Source: Larkinella sp051857545
GTDB taxonomy: Bacteria; Bacteroidota; Bacteroidia; Cytophagales; Spirosomataceae
Direction of reading: 5' to 3'
Assembly (NCBI RefSeq): GCF_051857545.1
Contig: NZ_JBPZHB010000006.1
Coordinates: forward strand, 558,001 to 622,000
Length of the DNA stretch: 64,000 nt
Within the stretch, counting starts at the first letter, position 1; every line of letters begins with the position of its first letter. A program made the translations under genes and the position numbers. The notes under the pieces are model-generated. The model was not told the origin of the DNA. It did no database searches and worked only from the letters and a program-made list of their open reading frames with translations. Positions 34,475 to 42,156 of this stretch are shown one piece after another.

Positions 34475-35080
34475 ATGAAACAAATGATCTCATTCCTCTT
34501 TTTCCTGGCAACGGTTTCTGCGCAGGCGCAATCCCGACTCTGGACCGCAGCCGACCAGAAGTATACGGTCGAAAACTTGAAACGCACCCGCGATGAGCTG
34601 ATTCGGGAAACGGAAAACCTAACCGACGCCCAATGGCATTTTCACGAAACGCCCGAACGCTGGTCGATTGCCGAGGTGGTGGAACACCTGGCACTCTGGG
34701 AAATTATCTGGGCGCGGGAAATCAGCATCGGAGCCCGCAGCAAACCGCAGCCCGAACTGAACCAGACCAGCCGACCCGACAGCTATTACACTAATTTCAT
34801 TATGGAGGACACCCCGCACAAAGCGCCGGACATCGCCAAACCAACAGGTTTTATTCGGGGAAAAGACAACCTGACCTTTTTCAAACGGCTTCGCGATCAG
34901 GCTATTGCGTATGCCGATACGACCAAAACCGACATGCGGGCTCATTTCGAATTCACGGCAGCCGGTAATTCACCCCGCAATATGCACCAGGTTTACATCT
35001 ACCAGTGGGGCCACGTCGACCGCCATCTGCGGCAAATCCGGAAGGTGAAAGCGCATCCGGGGTATCCGGGTAAGTTGTAA
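34475..35080 (+). CDS. Secreted DinB-family (YfiT-like) protein
   Basis: The start at 34475 gives 201 residues with a signal peptide (KQMISFLFFLATVSAQAQ). The four-helix DinB fold is suggested by the N-terminal LKRTRDELIRETENL, WSIAEVVEHLALWEIIW with the first metal His, and the C-terminal YIYQWGHVDRHLRQIRKV with the paired His residues, giving the usual three-His metal site. DinB/YfiT proteins include thiol-transferases and metal-dependent enzymes; export of such a protein is common in this phylum. Function is not known. It converges on the PD40/OmpA gene with a 40-bp-arm inverted repeat between. Confidence 0.8.
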   Translation: MKQMISFLFFLATVSAQAQSRLWTAADQKYTVENLKRTRDELIRETENLTDAQWHFHETPERWSIAEVVEHLALWEIIWAREISIGARSKPQPELNQTSRPDSYYTNFIMEDTPHKAPDIAKPTGFIRGKDNLTFFKRLRDQAIAYADTTKTDMRAHFEFTAAGNSPRNMHQVYIYQWGHVDRHLRQIRKVKAHPGYPGKL

Positions 35081-35090
35081 CGAAAAGTTA

Positions 35091-35185
35091 TTTCGCAGAG
35101 TTGAGCAGAGGAAATCAGAGTTAAGCAGAGTTTTATTAAAAATTTCTCTGCTTAACTCTGATTTCCTCTGCTCAACTCTGCGAAA
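35091..35185. repeat. Inverted repeat with 40-bp arms, CAGAGGAAATCAGAG family
   Basis: The arms 35091-35130 and 35146-35185 are perfectly complementary with a 15-base AT loop. Each arm contains a 20-base internal near-repeat (CAGAGTTGAGCAGAG, then CAGAGTTAAGCAGAG). The shared word CAGAGGAAATCAGAG also appears in 40520-40623. It lies between convergent genes. Confidence 0.92.
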
Positions 35186-35192
35186 CAGCCTC

Positions 35193-36770
35193 TTATTTCT
35201 TCTTGATCACAAACTCCACGCGCCGGTTGGTTTGCCGTCCCTCGTCGGTGTCGTTGCTGGCCACGGGTTTGGCTTCGCCGTAGCCTTTGCTGGCGACGCG
35301 GTCGGGTTCAATGCCTTTGCCGATGAAATATTCACGAACGGCATCGGCGCGATCCTGGGAGAGTTTCAGGTTGATTTCGTTGGAACCCGTGTTGTCGGTA
35401 TGCCCACCGACTTCGATGATCATCTTCGGGTTTTCGTTGAAGGTGGCTACCATCCGATCCAGTTCCGGGAACGATTCGTCACGCAGCACGGCTTTGCCGA
35501 CGTCGAAGAAAATGTTGTTGAGCCGCACGGCGCGACCCACTTCAATCGGAATCAGGGTCAGTTCTTTGCCTTTTATTTCCTGAAAACCTTTCGTTTCTCT
35601 CAGGTCAATGTTGCCGCCTTCGGAAATAAAATTGGGTGCAACAGCCCTCATACTGTACTGTTTGCCGTAGGGCAGCACGATTTTATACTCGCCCGTAACC
35701 GGGTCAGATGTCGCTTCCCCCGCTTCGAGTCCATCGGGCAGCGTCTGGTAAATCACGCGGGCTTCAATGGGTTTACCGGTTTTCTGGTCAATTATTTTTC
35801 CGCTCACCAATGCCACCGGATCGGGGCTGGTCGCAGGTGGGGCGGTTTTGTCGTTCGGATTGGCAGTATCGATGAGTTTGATCCGAACAATATCGCCTTT
35901 GCCCAGCGTGTTTTTGAAACTCGTCATGTAGGCATATTCGCCCGAAGCCGCCACCGAATAATAAGCATCATACCCATCGGTATTGATAGCCGGACCCAGA
36001 TTGACCGGTTTCGACCAATGTTTCCAGGTTTTGTCGACGCGCTTGGCAACATAGATATCGTTACTGCCCGAACCGCCGGGCCGGTCGCTGGAGAAATACA
36101 GGGTAGCCCCGTCGGCCGCCAGAAACGGCGTGGTTTCGGTGCCGTCCGTATTGATTTCGGAACCGAGGTTCATTGGTTTACTCCACGAACCGTCTTTCTG
36201 CCGCAAACTGACGTAAACATCATCTTCCTTGCTGTTTTTCTTTTCACTAAACGCCATCACCAGCACTTTGCCATCGGCCGAAAGATAGCCGCAATCGTAT
36301 TGACCTTTGCTGATTTTTTCGTAGCCGGGGATGTTCAGCTTTTGCGGAGCCGACCAGCCCGTGGCGGTTCGTTTGCTGGTCGAAAAACCGCGCGTTTCAT
36401 ACGTGCCGTTCGTATATGCCCCTTTGATCAGCATCGTGTTTCCGTCGGGCGTGATGCTATATGCGCAATTATACTCATCCTTGTTGAGTGGCGGAGCCAT
36501 CCGTTTGGCAGGTCCCCAGGTATTACCCGGCCCCAGCTCGGAATACCAGATATCCTGACTGCCTTTGTTGCCGTGCGTATTCTGCGGGTGGCTGATTCGG
36601 GCAAAAAACAAAGTCCGACCGTCGGGAGAAATGACCGGATTAACCTCATTATATTCCGAATTGACCTGATTCCCCAGGCTTTCCGCCTTTGCGGCTGGAT
36701 TCTGCTGCGCAACAGCCATCGGTATGGTGATACCTAGAAGCCCCGTCAGCGTAAGTTCCCAAAATTTCAT
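35193..36770 (-). CDS. OmpA-family protein with PD40 beta-propeller repeats
   Basis: The 525-residue envelope protein has a signal peptide ending near MAVAQ. PD40/WD40-like propeller blades (about 40-300) show repeats such as VNPVISPDGRTLFFAR, CAYSITPDGNTMLIK, CGYLSADGKVLVMAF and TPFLAADGATLYFSSDRPGG. A small carboxypeptidase-like linker (about 318-390) follows, then an OmpA peptidoglycan-binding domain (about 405-523) with IEVGGHTDNTGSNEINLKLS and NRRVEFVIKKK. It probably anchors an outer-membrane complex to peptidoglycan; T9SS PorE-like and gliding proteins share this layout, but the link is not shown here. Confidence 0.88.
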   Translation of the reverse strand: MKFWELTLTGLLGITIPMAVAQQNPAAKAESLGNQVNSEYNEVNPVISPDGRTLFFARISHPQNTHGNKGSQDIWYSELGPGNTWGPAKRMAPPLNKDEYNCAYSITPDGNTMLIKGAYTNGTYETRGFSTSKRTATGWSAPQKLNIPGYEKISKGQYDCGYLSADGKVLVMAFSEKKNSKEDDVYVSLRQKDGSWSKPMNLGSEINTDGTETTPFLAADGATLYFSSDRPGGSGSNDIYVAKRVDKTWKHWSKPVNLGPAINTDGYDAYYSVAASGEYAYMTSFKNTLGKGDIVRIKLIDTANPNDKTAPPATSPDPVALVSGKIIDQKTGKPIEARVIYQTLPDGLEAGEATSDPVTGEYKIVLPYGKQYSMRAVAPNFISEGGNIDLRETKGFQEIKGKELTLIPIEVGRAVRLNNIFFDVGKAVLRDESFPELDRMVATFNENPKMIIEVGGHTDNTGSNEINLKLSQDRADAVREYFIGKGIEPDRVASKGYGEAKPVASNDTDEGRQTNRRVEFVIKKK

Positions 36771-36967
36771 TGACTACGGTGTAGAAGTTAATATAAGTAG
36801 AACGAAGAAGCAATCTGGATTAGTTTACCGCATGTTTAAGTCAAATCGAATGCCACATTCATTTATCGGCCTGCTTTTTGCTAGGATTATTTATAAAAAT
36901 AGCCTTCTAAATCCAGTTTATATTAACTATTTTTTTCACCTTTATATTCTTAGTTATATTTACCGAG

Positions 36968-37192
36968 ATGGATCCCTTTAAAAGAAGAAAAAAGAAACAT
37001 ACGCCATTCCCTACGGTGTCATCCCCGCGTGAACTAGTGCGGTTACTGATCAACGTGGTGTTGTGCGTAACGGGCCTGGTATTTGGCTTTATTTACCTGA
37101 TTAAGGGGCTGGTAATAGGCTGGTTACTCATCGCAGCTTTCACCTTTTTCCTGCTGGTTCAATTCTCCGGGCCGACCGATTACGACATTTAA
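36968..37192 (+). CDS. Small membrane protein with two predicted helices
   Basis: The 74-residue protein starts with a basic, soluble stretch (DPFKRRKKKH) followed by two hydrophobic segments (about 28-48 and 50-68). The positive N-terminus predicts that both ends face the cytoplasm. The family is unknown. It overlaps the convergent LOG-family gene by four bases. The 197-base divergent gap before it (36771-36967) is AT-rich; TATATTTA 6-13 bases before the start is a weak promoter candidate. Confidence 0.65.
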   Translation: MDPFKRRKKKHTPFPTVSSPRELVRLLINVVLCVTGLVFGFIYLIKGLVIGWLLIAAFTFFLLVQFSGPTDYDI

Positions 37193-37743
37193 ATCGCCTG
37201 TTCCCAGAATTCTTCAATCTTCATGAGCAACTCGTCGATCGAATCTGATACGATAAGTAATTCCCGGTTTTCGGCTTTTAGGAAACCATCACTCACCATG
37301 CGGTCCATTTGCTGCAGGAGCAAATCGTAAAAACCGTTGACATTCAGAACGCCAACGGGGCCTTCGTAGAGTCGGAGCTGGCGCCAGGCCAGAATTTCGA
37401 AGAGTTCGTCGAACGTGCCATAGCCACCAGGCAGTGCAATCACCCCTTTGGCAAATTGCACCATCTTAAACTTCCGCTCGTGCATCGTTTCAACGAAGTG
37501 TAATTCGGTCAAGGTCTCGTGAGCGACTTCCAGGGCGGCCAGAAAGTTGGGAATAACGCCCGTCACCTGCCCACCGTTCGTCATCACGGCATCGGCAACC
37601 GCGCCCATCAGGCCCATGTTGCCGCCACCGTAGATGAGCCGGATTTCGCGTTCCGCAAATTTCTCGCCCAATTCCCGGGCGACTTCTTTATAGACAGGAT
37701 TCGATCCGGGGTTTGACCCGCAGTAAACGACGATGCTTTTCAT
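37189..37743 (-). CDS. LOG-family phosphoribohydrolase (TIGR00730)
   Basis: The start at 37743 (MKSIVVYCGSNPG) gives 184 residues, which fits the family; a longer frame begins with residues unlike it. Motifs are the Rossmann-like YGGGNMGLMG near residue 44 and the catalytic LPGGYGTFDELFE near residue 108 (PGGxGTxxE). The enzymes release a free base from nucleoside 5'-monophosphates, including cytokinin ribotides; bacterial cellular roles are less clear. It overlaps the small membrane protein gene by four bases, tail to tail. Confidence 0.9.
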   Translation of the reverse strand: MKSIVVYCGSNPGSNPVYKEVARELGEKFAEREIRLIYGGGNMGLMGAVADAVMTNGGQVTGVIPNFLAALEVAHETLTELHFVETMHERKFKMVQFAKGVIALPGGYGTFDELFEILAWRQLRLYEGPVGVLNVNGFYDLLLQQMDRMVSDGFLKAENRELLIVSDSIDELLMKIEEFWEQAI

Positions 37744-37794
37744 TCCACAAAAATACGATTGTGAAACGGGATTTCGCGGTACTTTTTCGGGCAA

Positions 37795-38574
37795 CTATTT
37801 CGTCAGGGTGTTGCTGAGCGCCCGCCAGTCGATTTTCTTCACAATTTCGCTGGCCACATCGAGGGGCGCCTTGATCGTTACGATCATGTTTTCGATCAAC
37901 GTACCGCCTTTTTTATAGGAGTAATGGTAGAGCTTGTCTCCGCGCGGGTTTTTCTGAAGGTTATTTTTCCAGTTGCCGAGCAAAACCACGGTTTCGGGCC
38001 GGGCAGCAATGCCAGCATCATTGGGCTTCAGGATGATCTGGAGGGCCAACGGGGCACCGTCGACCGGAATGGTTTTGTAAGAAGCCGCAAACCGGTTGCT
38101 GATGGGTTCTTCGACCCGGTAATTTCCGGCATTCATTTCAACGTTGATATCCACCGTCGATTGCGCCAGATCGGTCGTCCGGTTCGGATCAGCTTCCTTG
38201 TAAACGGAATCCGTGCTCATCACAAAAGACCGCTGCTGTTGCGTGATGGTATCGCCGATGGCTTTGGCACTATCCGCACGGGCTTTTTGCTGGCTGGCAG
38301 CCGATGCCTGCTGGAACGACAGATCGTAGCGATCTCCGCAGATGCGGAAAATCTTGCCGTATTCATCACTCAACTCCAGTTTGCCGAGCGAATGCCGTTC
38401 GTCGAACACCTGCCAGTTGCCCGCCGGTGGATTCTTCCGGAACTGGTTCTGCAATTCTTTCACCACCTTTTCGTAGGCAGCATTTTGCTGGGGCGTGGCC
38501 GGATCGCACTGTGCCCGGGTTTGATGGATACTAATAACCTGTATGACAAGGAGTATTGAGAGTAGTTTTTTCAT
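37795..38574 (-). CDS. Secreted protein of unknown function
   Basis: I do not recognise this 259-residue protein. It has a signal peptide (KKLLSILLVIQVISIHQTRAQ) and two Cys residues (CDPATPQQN and FRICGDRYD) that may form a disulfide. The middle (about 90-120) is a helical Gln/Ala/Lys-rich stretch; the C-terminal half looks mixed alpha/beta (LALQIILKPNDAGIAARPE, NMIVTIKAPLDVASEIVKKI). It lies upstream of the LOG gene on the same strand, with a 51-base gap, so they may share a transcript. Confidence 0.65.
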   Translation of the reverse strand: MKKLLSILLVIQVISIHQTRAQCDPATPQQNAAYEKVVKELQNQFRKNPPAGNWQVFDERHSLGKLELSDEYGKIFRICGDRYDLSFQQASAASQQKARADSAKAIGDTITQQQRSFVMSTDSVYKEADPNRTTDLAQSTVDINVEMNAGNYRVEEPISNRFAASYKTIPVDGAPLALQIILKPNDAGIAARPETVVLLGNWKNNLQKNPRGDKLYHYSYKKGGTLIENMIVTIKAPLDVASEIVKKIDWRALSNTLTK

Positions 38575-38648
38575 GGGGCTGCAAATCTAATGATTCATCC
38601 TAACAACTGGTCTGGTTCAGAAAAGTTATGAGTTGTCAGTATCCAACA

Positions 38649-38678
38649 AAAAAGTCAGACCGGAAAGCCTGACTTTTT
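38649..38678. terminator. Intrinsic terminator
   Basis: AAAAAGTCAG (38649-38658) pairs with CTGACTTTTT (38669-38678). On the minus strand it lies 18 bases after the stop of the holin-like gene and ends in a U-run. Its symmetry lets it act on the other strand as well. Confidence 0.75.
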
Positions 38679-38696
38679 CAATACAGCAACGCGTTA

Positions 38697-39032
38697 TTAG
38701 CTGACAATGGAGTCGATCAGCCAGGTTACGACGGATACCAGAATACTGAACAACAACGCAGCGATGAATCCACTGACCTGAAAACCGCCTACCAGATAAT
38801 CCGTCAGGTATACCATCAGCACGTTGATGACCAGATAAAACAGCCCCAGCGTGATGATCGTGATGGGAATGGTCAGAAAAACCAGAATGGGCTTCAAAAA
38901 GGCATTGAGCAAACCCAGTACAATGGCGACAATCAAAGCCGTGCCGAAACCGTCGACACCGACCCCCGGAATGACATAACTGGCCACAATAACAGCGACG
39001 GCGCTGATTAGAATACGTATGATAAGACCCAT
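38697..39032 (-). CDS. Small four-helix membrane protein, phage-holin-like (PF04020/YvlD type)
   Basis: The start at 39032 (MGLIIRILISAVAVIVASYV) gives 111 residues with four hydrophobic helices. VDGFGTALIVAIVLGLLNAF (about 28-47) and FLTIPITIITLGLFYLVINV (about 54-73) are the typical core of the Mycobacterial 4TMS holin-superfamily/YvlD-like proteins, which are ordinary chromosomal membrane proteins with unknown role; there is no phage context. It is flanked by a terminator on its 3' side and a degenerate inverted repeat upstream. Confidence 0.82.
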   Translation of the reverse strand: MGLIIRILISAVAVIVASYVIPGVGVDGFGTALIVAIVLGLLNAFLKPILVFLTIPITIITLGLFYLVINVLMVYLTDYLVGGFQVSGFIAALLFSILVSVVTWLIDSIVS

Positions 39033-39037
39033 AGTGC

Positions 39038-39115
39038 GTTTAAAGATTAAAGTTTGACGTCTAAAGTTGTATGAAAAAATAAGCAACTCCAATCTTCAAA
39101 CCGGAAACTTTAAAC
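39038..39115. repeat. Degenerate inverted repeat
   Basis: The stretch 39038-39069 pairs with 39084-39115 at about two-thirds of positions, with exact blocks GTTTAAAG, GTTTGA and AGTTG. It looks like a decayed member of the same class of intergenic inverted repeats. It lies between hisIE and the holin-like gene, both on the minus strand. Confidence 0.5.
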
Positions 39116-39129
39116 CATTGTTTGCCAAA

Positions 39130-39729
39130 TTATTTGGTATGTCGCTGCTGCAATACCGCAATCACCTCGTCCAGATCAATATTTTTCTGTTCGAGCAGAA
39201 TTAAATAGTGATAGAGCAGGTCGGCAGCTTCGCCCTTAAACAGGTCGGCATTGTCATCTTTGGCTTCGATCACCAGTTCAACGGCCTCTTCACCCACTTT
39301 TTGGGCAATTTTGTTGACGCCTTTCTTGAAGAGCGACGAGGTATATGATTTTTCCGTCGGATTTTGCTTCCGATCCCGGATAATCCCCTGTAAATAATTG
39401 AGAAACAATCCTTTCCCCTGATTCACTTCGTCAAAACACGTGTCGGCACCGGTGTGGCAGGTGGGCCCAGCGGGATGCACTTTGATGAGCAGCGTATCAC
39501 CGTCGCAATCGACTAGCATCTCTTTAACGTGCAGAAAGTTATTGGACGTTTCGCCCTTAGTCCACAGGCGTTGCTTGCTGCGGCTAAAAAACGTCACAAT
39601 GTTTTCCTGTACGGTTTTTTCGTAGGCTTCCGCGTTCATGTAGCCCAGCATCAGCACTTTCCCGGTTTCGGCGTCCTGAATGACGGCGGGAATCAGGCCG
39701 TCGGTATTTTTTGAAAAGTCAATGTTCAT
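39130..39729 (-). CDS. hisI: Bifunctional phosphoribosyl-AMP cyclohydrolase / phosphoribosyl-ATP pyrophosphatase (HisIE)
   Basis: The 199-residue protein carries out steps 2 and 3 of histidine synthesis. The HisI part (about 1-105) has DAETGKVLMLGYMN and VDCDGDTLLIKVHPAGPTCHTGADTCF (given in parts: DCDGDTLLIKVHPAGPTCHT) with the zinc-binding Cys residues. The HisE part (about 110-199) has KKGVNKIAQKVGEEAVELVIE and EAADLLYHYLILL. It is the last gene of hisH-hisA-hisF-hisIE; the gap from hisF is 19 bases. Confidence 0.95.
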   Translation of the reverse strand: MNIDFSKNTDGLIPAVIQDAETGKVLMLGYMNAEAYEKTVQENIVTFFSRSKQRLWTKGETSNNFLHVKEMLVDCDGDTLLIKVHPAGPTCHTGADTCFDEVNQGKGLFLNYLQGIIRDRKQNPTEKSYTSSLFKKGVNKIAQKVGEEAVELVIEAKDDNADLFKGEAADLLYHYLILLEQKNIDLDEVIAVLQQRHTK

Positions 39730-39748
39730 AATTTTCGTAATTCTAACC

Positions 39749-40510
39749 TTAAGCTGTCGTTCGCATCGGAATTCCCTGCTGGCTCAAAAACCGTTTCAGA
39801 GCCGGTATTTCGATTTCTTTGAAGTGAAAAATACTGGCTGCCAAGCCCGCATCGGCTTTGCCGGTTGTGAATACCTCTACAAAATGTTCCATCGATCCGG
39901 CTCCACCCGACGCAATGACGGGAATGTTTGCCACGCCCGAAATTTGCGCCGTCAGCTCAATGGCAAAACCGGCTTTGGTTCCGTCGGTATCCATTGAGGT
40001 CAGCAGGATTTCGCCCGCGCCCCGGTTTTCGATTTCTTTCGCCCAGGCCAGGGTACGCAGTTCGGTCGGCCGACGACCACCGTGCGTGTGAACGATGTGT
40101 TCGCCGTTGACAAACCGGGTGTCGATGGCCACCACAATACACTGACTCCCAAACTCCTGCGCCAGTTCATCGACCAGATCCGGATTCCGAACCGCCGACG
40201 AGTTGATCGAAATTTTGTCGGCTCCGGCGTTGAGCAGGGCCGAAACGTCGGCAATGGATGAAATACCGCCCCCGACCGTAAACGGAATATTGACAGTATG
40301 GGCCACTTTCCGAACCAGCTCGATCAGCGTTTTCCGTTCATCGACCGTGGCCGTAATATCCAAAAAAACCAGTTCGTCGGCACCTTCGCGGGCGTAAATC
40401 GCGCCCAATTCTACGGGGTCTCCTGCGTCGCGCAGGTTGACGAAATTGGTGCCTTTCACCGTCCGCCCGTCTTTGATGTCGAGGCAGGGAATGATGCGTT
40501 TTGTGAGCAT
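39749..40510 (-). CDS. hisF: Imidazole glycerol phosphate synthase cyclase subunit (HisF)
   Basis: This TIM-barrel enzyme closes the imidazole ring using ammonia channelled from HisH. The 253-residue protein starts MLTKRIIPCLDIKDGRTVKG with the catalytic Asp, has VGGGISSIADVSALLNAGADKI (given as VGGGISSIADVSALL) near residue 80, VVAIDTRFV with the second catalytic Asp near 130, and SGGAGSMEHFVEVF near 203. Length is normal. It is separated from hisA by 114 bases that hold an inverted repeat. Confidence 0.96.
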   Translation of the reverse strand: MLTKRIIPCLDIKDGRTVKGTNFVNLRDAGDPVELGAIYAREGADELVFLDITATVDERKTLIELVRKVAHTVNIPFTVGGGISSIADVSALLNAGADKISINSSAVRNPDLVDELAQEFGSQCIVVAIDTRFVNGEHIVHTHGGRRPTELRTLAWAKEIENRGAGEILLTSMDTDGTKAGFAIELTAQISGVANIPVIASGGAGSMEHFVEVFTTGKADAGLAASIFHFKEIEIPALKRFLSQQGIPMRTTA

Positions 40511-40519
40511 AATTGAGGG

Positions 40520-40623
40520 TTATTACACAGAGTTTATCAGAGGAAATCAGAGTCTATCAGAGATTTATTTTAAATGTTTTCTCTGATAGACTCTGATTTC
40601 CTCTGATAAACCCTGTGTAATAA
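40520..40623. repeat. Inverted repeat with 43-bp arms inside the his cluster
   Basis: The arms 40520-40562 and 40581-40623 pair with one mismatch and an 18-base loop. The word CAGAGGAAATCAGAG is shared with 35091-35185. It lies between hisA and hisF, one base after the hisA stop, so any operon transcript must cross it. Confidence 0.9.
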
Positions 40624-40624
40624 A

Positions 40625-41344
40625 TCATTTTAAAAACATCGATAATTCCTTCAACGTCACCCGGCCTTCGTAAATCGCTTTGCCGACGATGACGCCGAAC
40701 AGATTCATGTCGGCCAGTACTTCCAGATCCTGCATGCCACTGACGCCCCCGCTGGCAATGATGTTCAAATCGGGAAAACGGTCCTGCAAATTCCGGTACA
40801 GGTCGAACGAAGGCCCTTCCAGCAAACCGTCTTTAGCCACGTCGGTGCTAATGATGTATTTGACGCCTTTTTCCACATACTTTTCCACAAAGTCATACAC
40901 CCAGACCTGCGTATCCTCTTCCCAACCGCTGACAGCAATTTTCTCGTTCTTCGCATCCGCCCCCAGAATGATCGTTTCCGGGCCAAACTGCGACAGCCAC
41001 TTTTCAAAAACGTCCGGTTTTTTAACGGCAATGCTTCCACCCGTTACCTGTTTGGCACCACATTCAAAAACCATCCGCAAATCCTCGTCGGACTGTACGC
41101 CACCACCAAAGTCGATGTGCAGCCGGGTTTTGGCGGCAATCAGCTCCAGCACTTTCCAGTTGACGACGCGTTTTTCCTTCGCGCCGTCCAGATCGACCAG
41201 ATGCAAACGGGTCAAACCGGCGTCTTCAAACTGTTGTGCCACTTCGAGTGGTCGGGCATTGTATTCTTTTTTCTGGTTGTAATCGCCCTGCGTCAGCCGG
41301 ACGGCTTTGCCTTCAATGAGGTCGATGGCGGGTATAATGTACAT
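40625..41344 (-). CDS. hisA: ProFAR isomerase (HisA)
   Basis: HisA isomerises phosphoribosyl-formimino-AICAR-phosphate to its ribulosyl form. The start at 41344 (MYIIPAIDLIEGKAVRLTQG) gives 239 residues; an ATG three codons upstream would fall in the inverted repeat. The first catalytic Asp is in PAIDLIEGK, the phosphate loop is DFGGGVQSDEDL near residue 78, and YIISTDVAKDGLLEGPS near 126 holds the second catalytic Asp. The inverted repeat 41347-41430 begins only two bases upstream of the start codon. Confidence 0.95.
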   Translation of the reverse strand: MYIIPAIDLIEGKAVRLTQGDYNQKKEYNARPLEVAQQFEDAGLTRLHLVDLDGAKEKRVVNWKVLELIAAKTRLHIDFGGGVQSDEDLRMVFECGAKQVTGGSIAVKKPDVFEKWLSQFGPETIILGADAKNEKIAVSGWEEDTQVWVYDFVEKYVEKGVKYIISTDVAKDGLLEGPSFDLYRNLQDRFPDLNIIASGGVSGMQDLEVLADMNLFGVIVGKAIYEGRVTLKELSMFLK

Positions 41345-41346
41345 AA

Positions 41347-41430
41347 TAGACAAGAGAGTTGAGACAAGAGAGAATAGACAAAAATGATGAGAATAAAGTC
41401 TCTATTCTCTTGTCTAAGTTCTCTTGTCTA
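41347..41430. repeat. Inverted repeat, GACAAGAGAG family, overlapping the hisH 3' end
   Basis: The arms 41347-41379 and 41398-41430 both contain TAGACAAGAGA twice, with small indels between them. The right arm supplies the last four hisH codons (DKRT) and its TAG stop. The left arm ends two bases from the hisA start codon. Confidence 0.82.
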
Positions 41431-42013
41431 CATCCAAAAAATTCTCCAAAATTCGCTGACCGACGTTTCCGCTGATTTCGGCGTGAAACTGGGCGGCATA
41501 AAAATTATCCCGGTGCAACATCGCGCTGAACGGACGAACATAGTCGCAGACGGCGATGGTTTGCGGGCAAACGTCGGCGCAATAGCTGTGGACGAAATAA
41601 ACATACGGGTTTTCCGTCAATCCTTCGGTTAGCGGCCCCTGCATCGTGGTCAGGTTGTTCCAGCCCGTGTGCGGCACTTTGAAACCGGGTGTAGCCGGAA
41701 ACCGCCGGACATCGACATCGAAAACGCCCATACAGGTTGTATTTCCCTCTTCGGAGTACCGGCAGAGCAATTGCATGCCCACGCAGGTCCCCAAAACCGG
41801 CTGCTTCAGCGACGGAATCACTTTGTCCAGCCCACGCTGCCGCAGATACGCCATGGCCGTACTGGCTTCGCCCACGCCGGGAAAGATCACCTTGTCGGCC
41901 GAGCGAATTTCGGCTTCGTCGTCGGTCAGCAGGTAACTGGCGCCGATGCGCTCCAGGGCATACATGACTGACTGCACGTTGCCGGCGTTGTATTTGATAA
42001 TGACGGTTTTCAT
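41414..42013 (-). CDS. hisH: Imidazole glycerol phosphate synthase glutaminase subunit (HisH)
   Basis: This class I glutamine amidotransferase supplies ammonia to HisF. The 199-residue protein starts MKTVIIKYNAGNVQSVMYAL. The nucleophile Cys is in LGTCVGMQLLC (near residue 77), and the His-Glu pair is in AAQFHAEISGNVG (near 178-182), which replaces the usual FHPEKS but keeps His and Glu. VPHTGWNNL is the HisH-specific signature. Its ATG is only five bases after the U-run of the attenuator terminator. The last residues are encoded by an inverted repeat. Confidence 0.95.
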   Translation of the reverse strand: MKTVIIKYNAGNVQSVMYALERIGASYLLTDDEAEIRSADKVIFPGVGEASTAMAYLRQRGLDKVIPSLKQPVLGTCVGMQLLCRYSEEGNTTCMGVFDVDVRRFPATPGFKVPHTGWNNLTTMQGPLTEGLTENPYVYFVHSYCADVCPQTIAVCDYVRPFSAMLHRDNFYAAQFHAEISGNVGQRILENFLDVDKRT

Positions 42014-42019
42014 AACAAA

Positions 42020-42047
42020 AAACCCGGCTCGTGGCAGAACCGGGTTT
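42020..42047 (-). terminator. Attenuator terminator before hisH
   Basis: On the minus strand AAACCCGG (42047-42040) pairs with CCGGGTTT (42027-42020) around a 12-base loop and runs into six T (42022-42017). The hisH ATG follows at 42013, which leaves no room for a promoter after it. It must therefore regulate hisH rather than only end an upstream gene. Confidence 0.88.
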
Positions 42048-42104
42048 GGTATCGGGAATTCGTTGTTTCTTGTTCAACCCCAAAAACGCATCCGTTCTGC
42101 CGTG

Positions 42105-42152
42105 CTAACAGACAGAATGATGATGGTTGCGAACGGTTTTTGTGGGATTCAT
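42105..42152 (-). CDS. His-operon leader peptide, MNPTKTVRNHHHSVC
   Basis: This 15-codon open frame has three consecutive His codons (residues 10-12, CAT CAT CAT, 42125-42117) and ends with TAG. Its ATG lies only four bases after the -7 box, so translation would start at or within a few bases of the 5' end of the mRNA (leaderless or nearly so). Function follows from position and codon content. Confidence 0.82.
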   Translation of the reverse strand: MNPTKTVRNHHHSVC

Positions 42153-42156
42153 GGGA

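Larger units (their letters stand above)
42014..42152 (-). promoter_or_regulatory. Histidine attenuator leader of the hisHAF-IE operon
   Basis: The transcribed leader contains a His-rich leader peptide (42152-42105). Segment 2 is GGCAGAACGG (42101-42092). Segment 3 is the 5' terminator arm CCCGGTTCTGCC (42044-42033), and segment 4 is CCGGG followed by T (42027-42017). Segments 2 and 3 share GGCAGAAC/GTTCTGCC, so they can form an antiterminator that excludes the 3:4 terminator. CAAAAAC in the peptide can also pair with GTTTTTG at 42087-42081. A ribosome stalled at the His codons leaves segment 2 free; one that reaches the stop codon covers it. Confidence 0.85.

Noticed and set aside
38697..39032. 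Phage holin or prophage remnant
   Set aside because: The protein is of the chromosomal YvlD-like 4TM group and no other phage gene is near.
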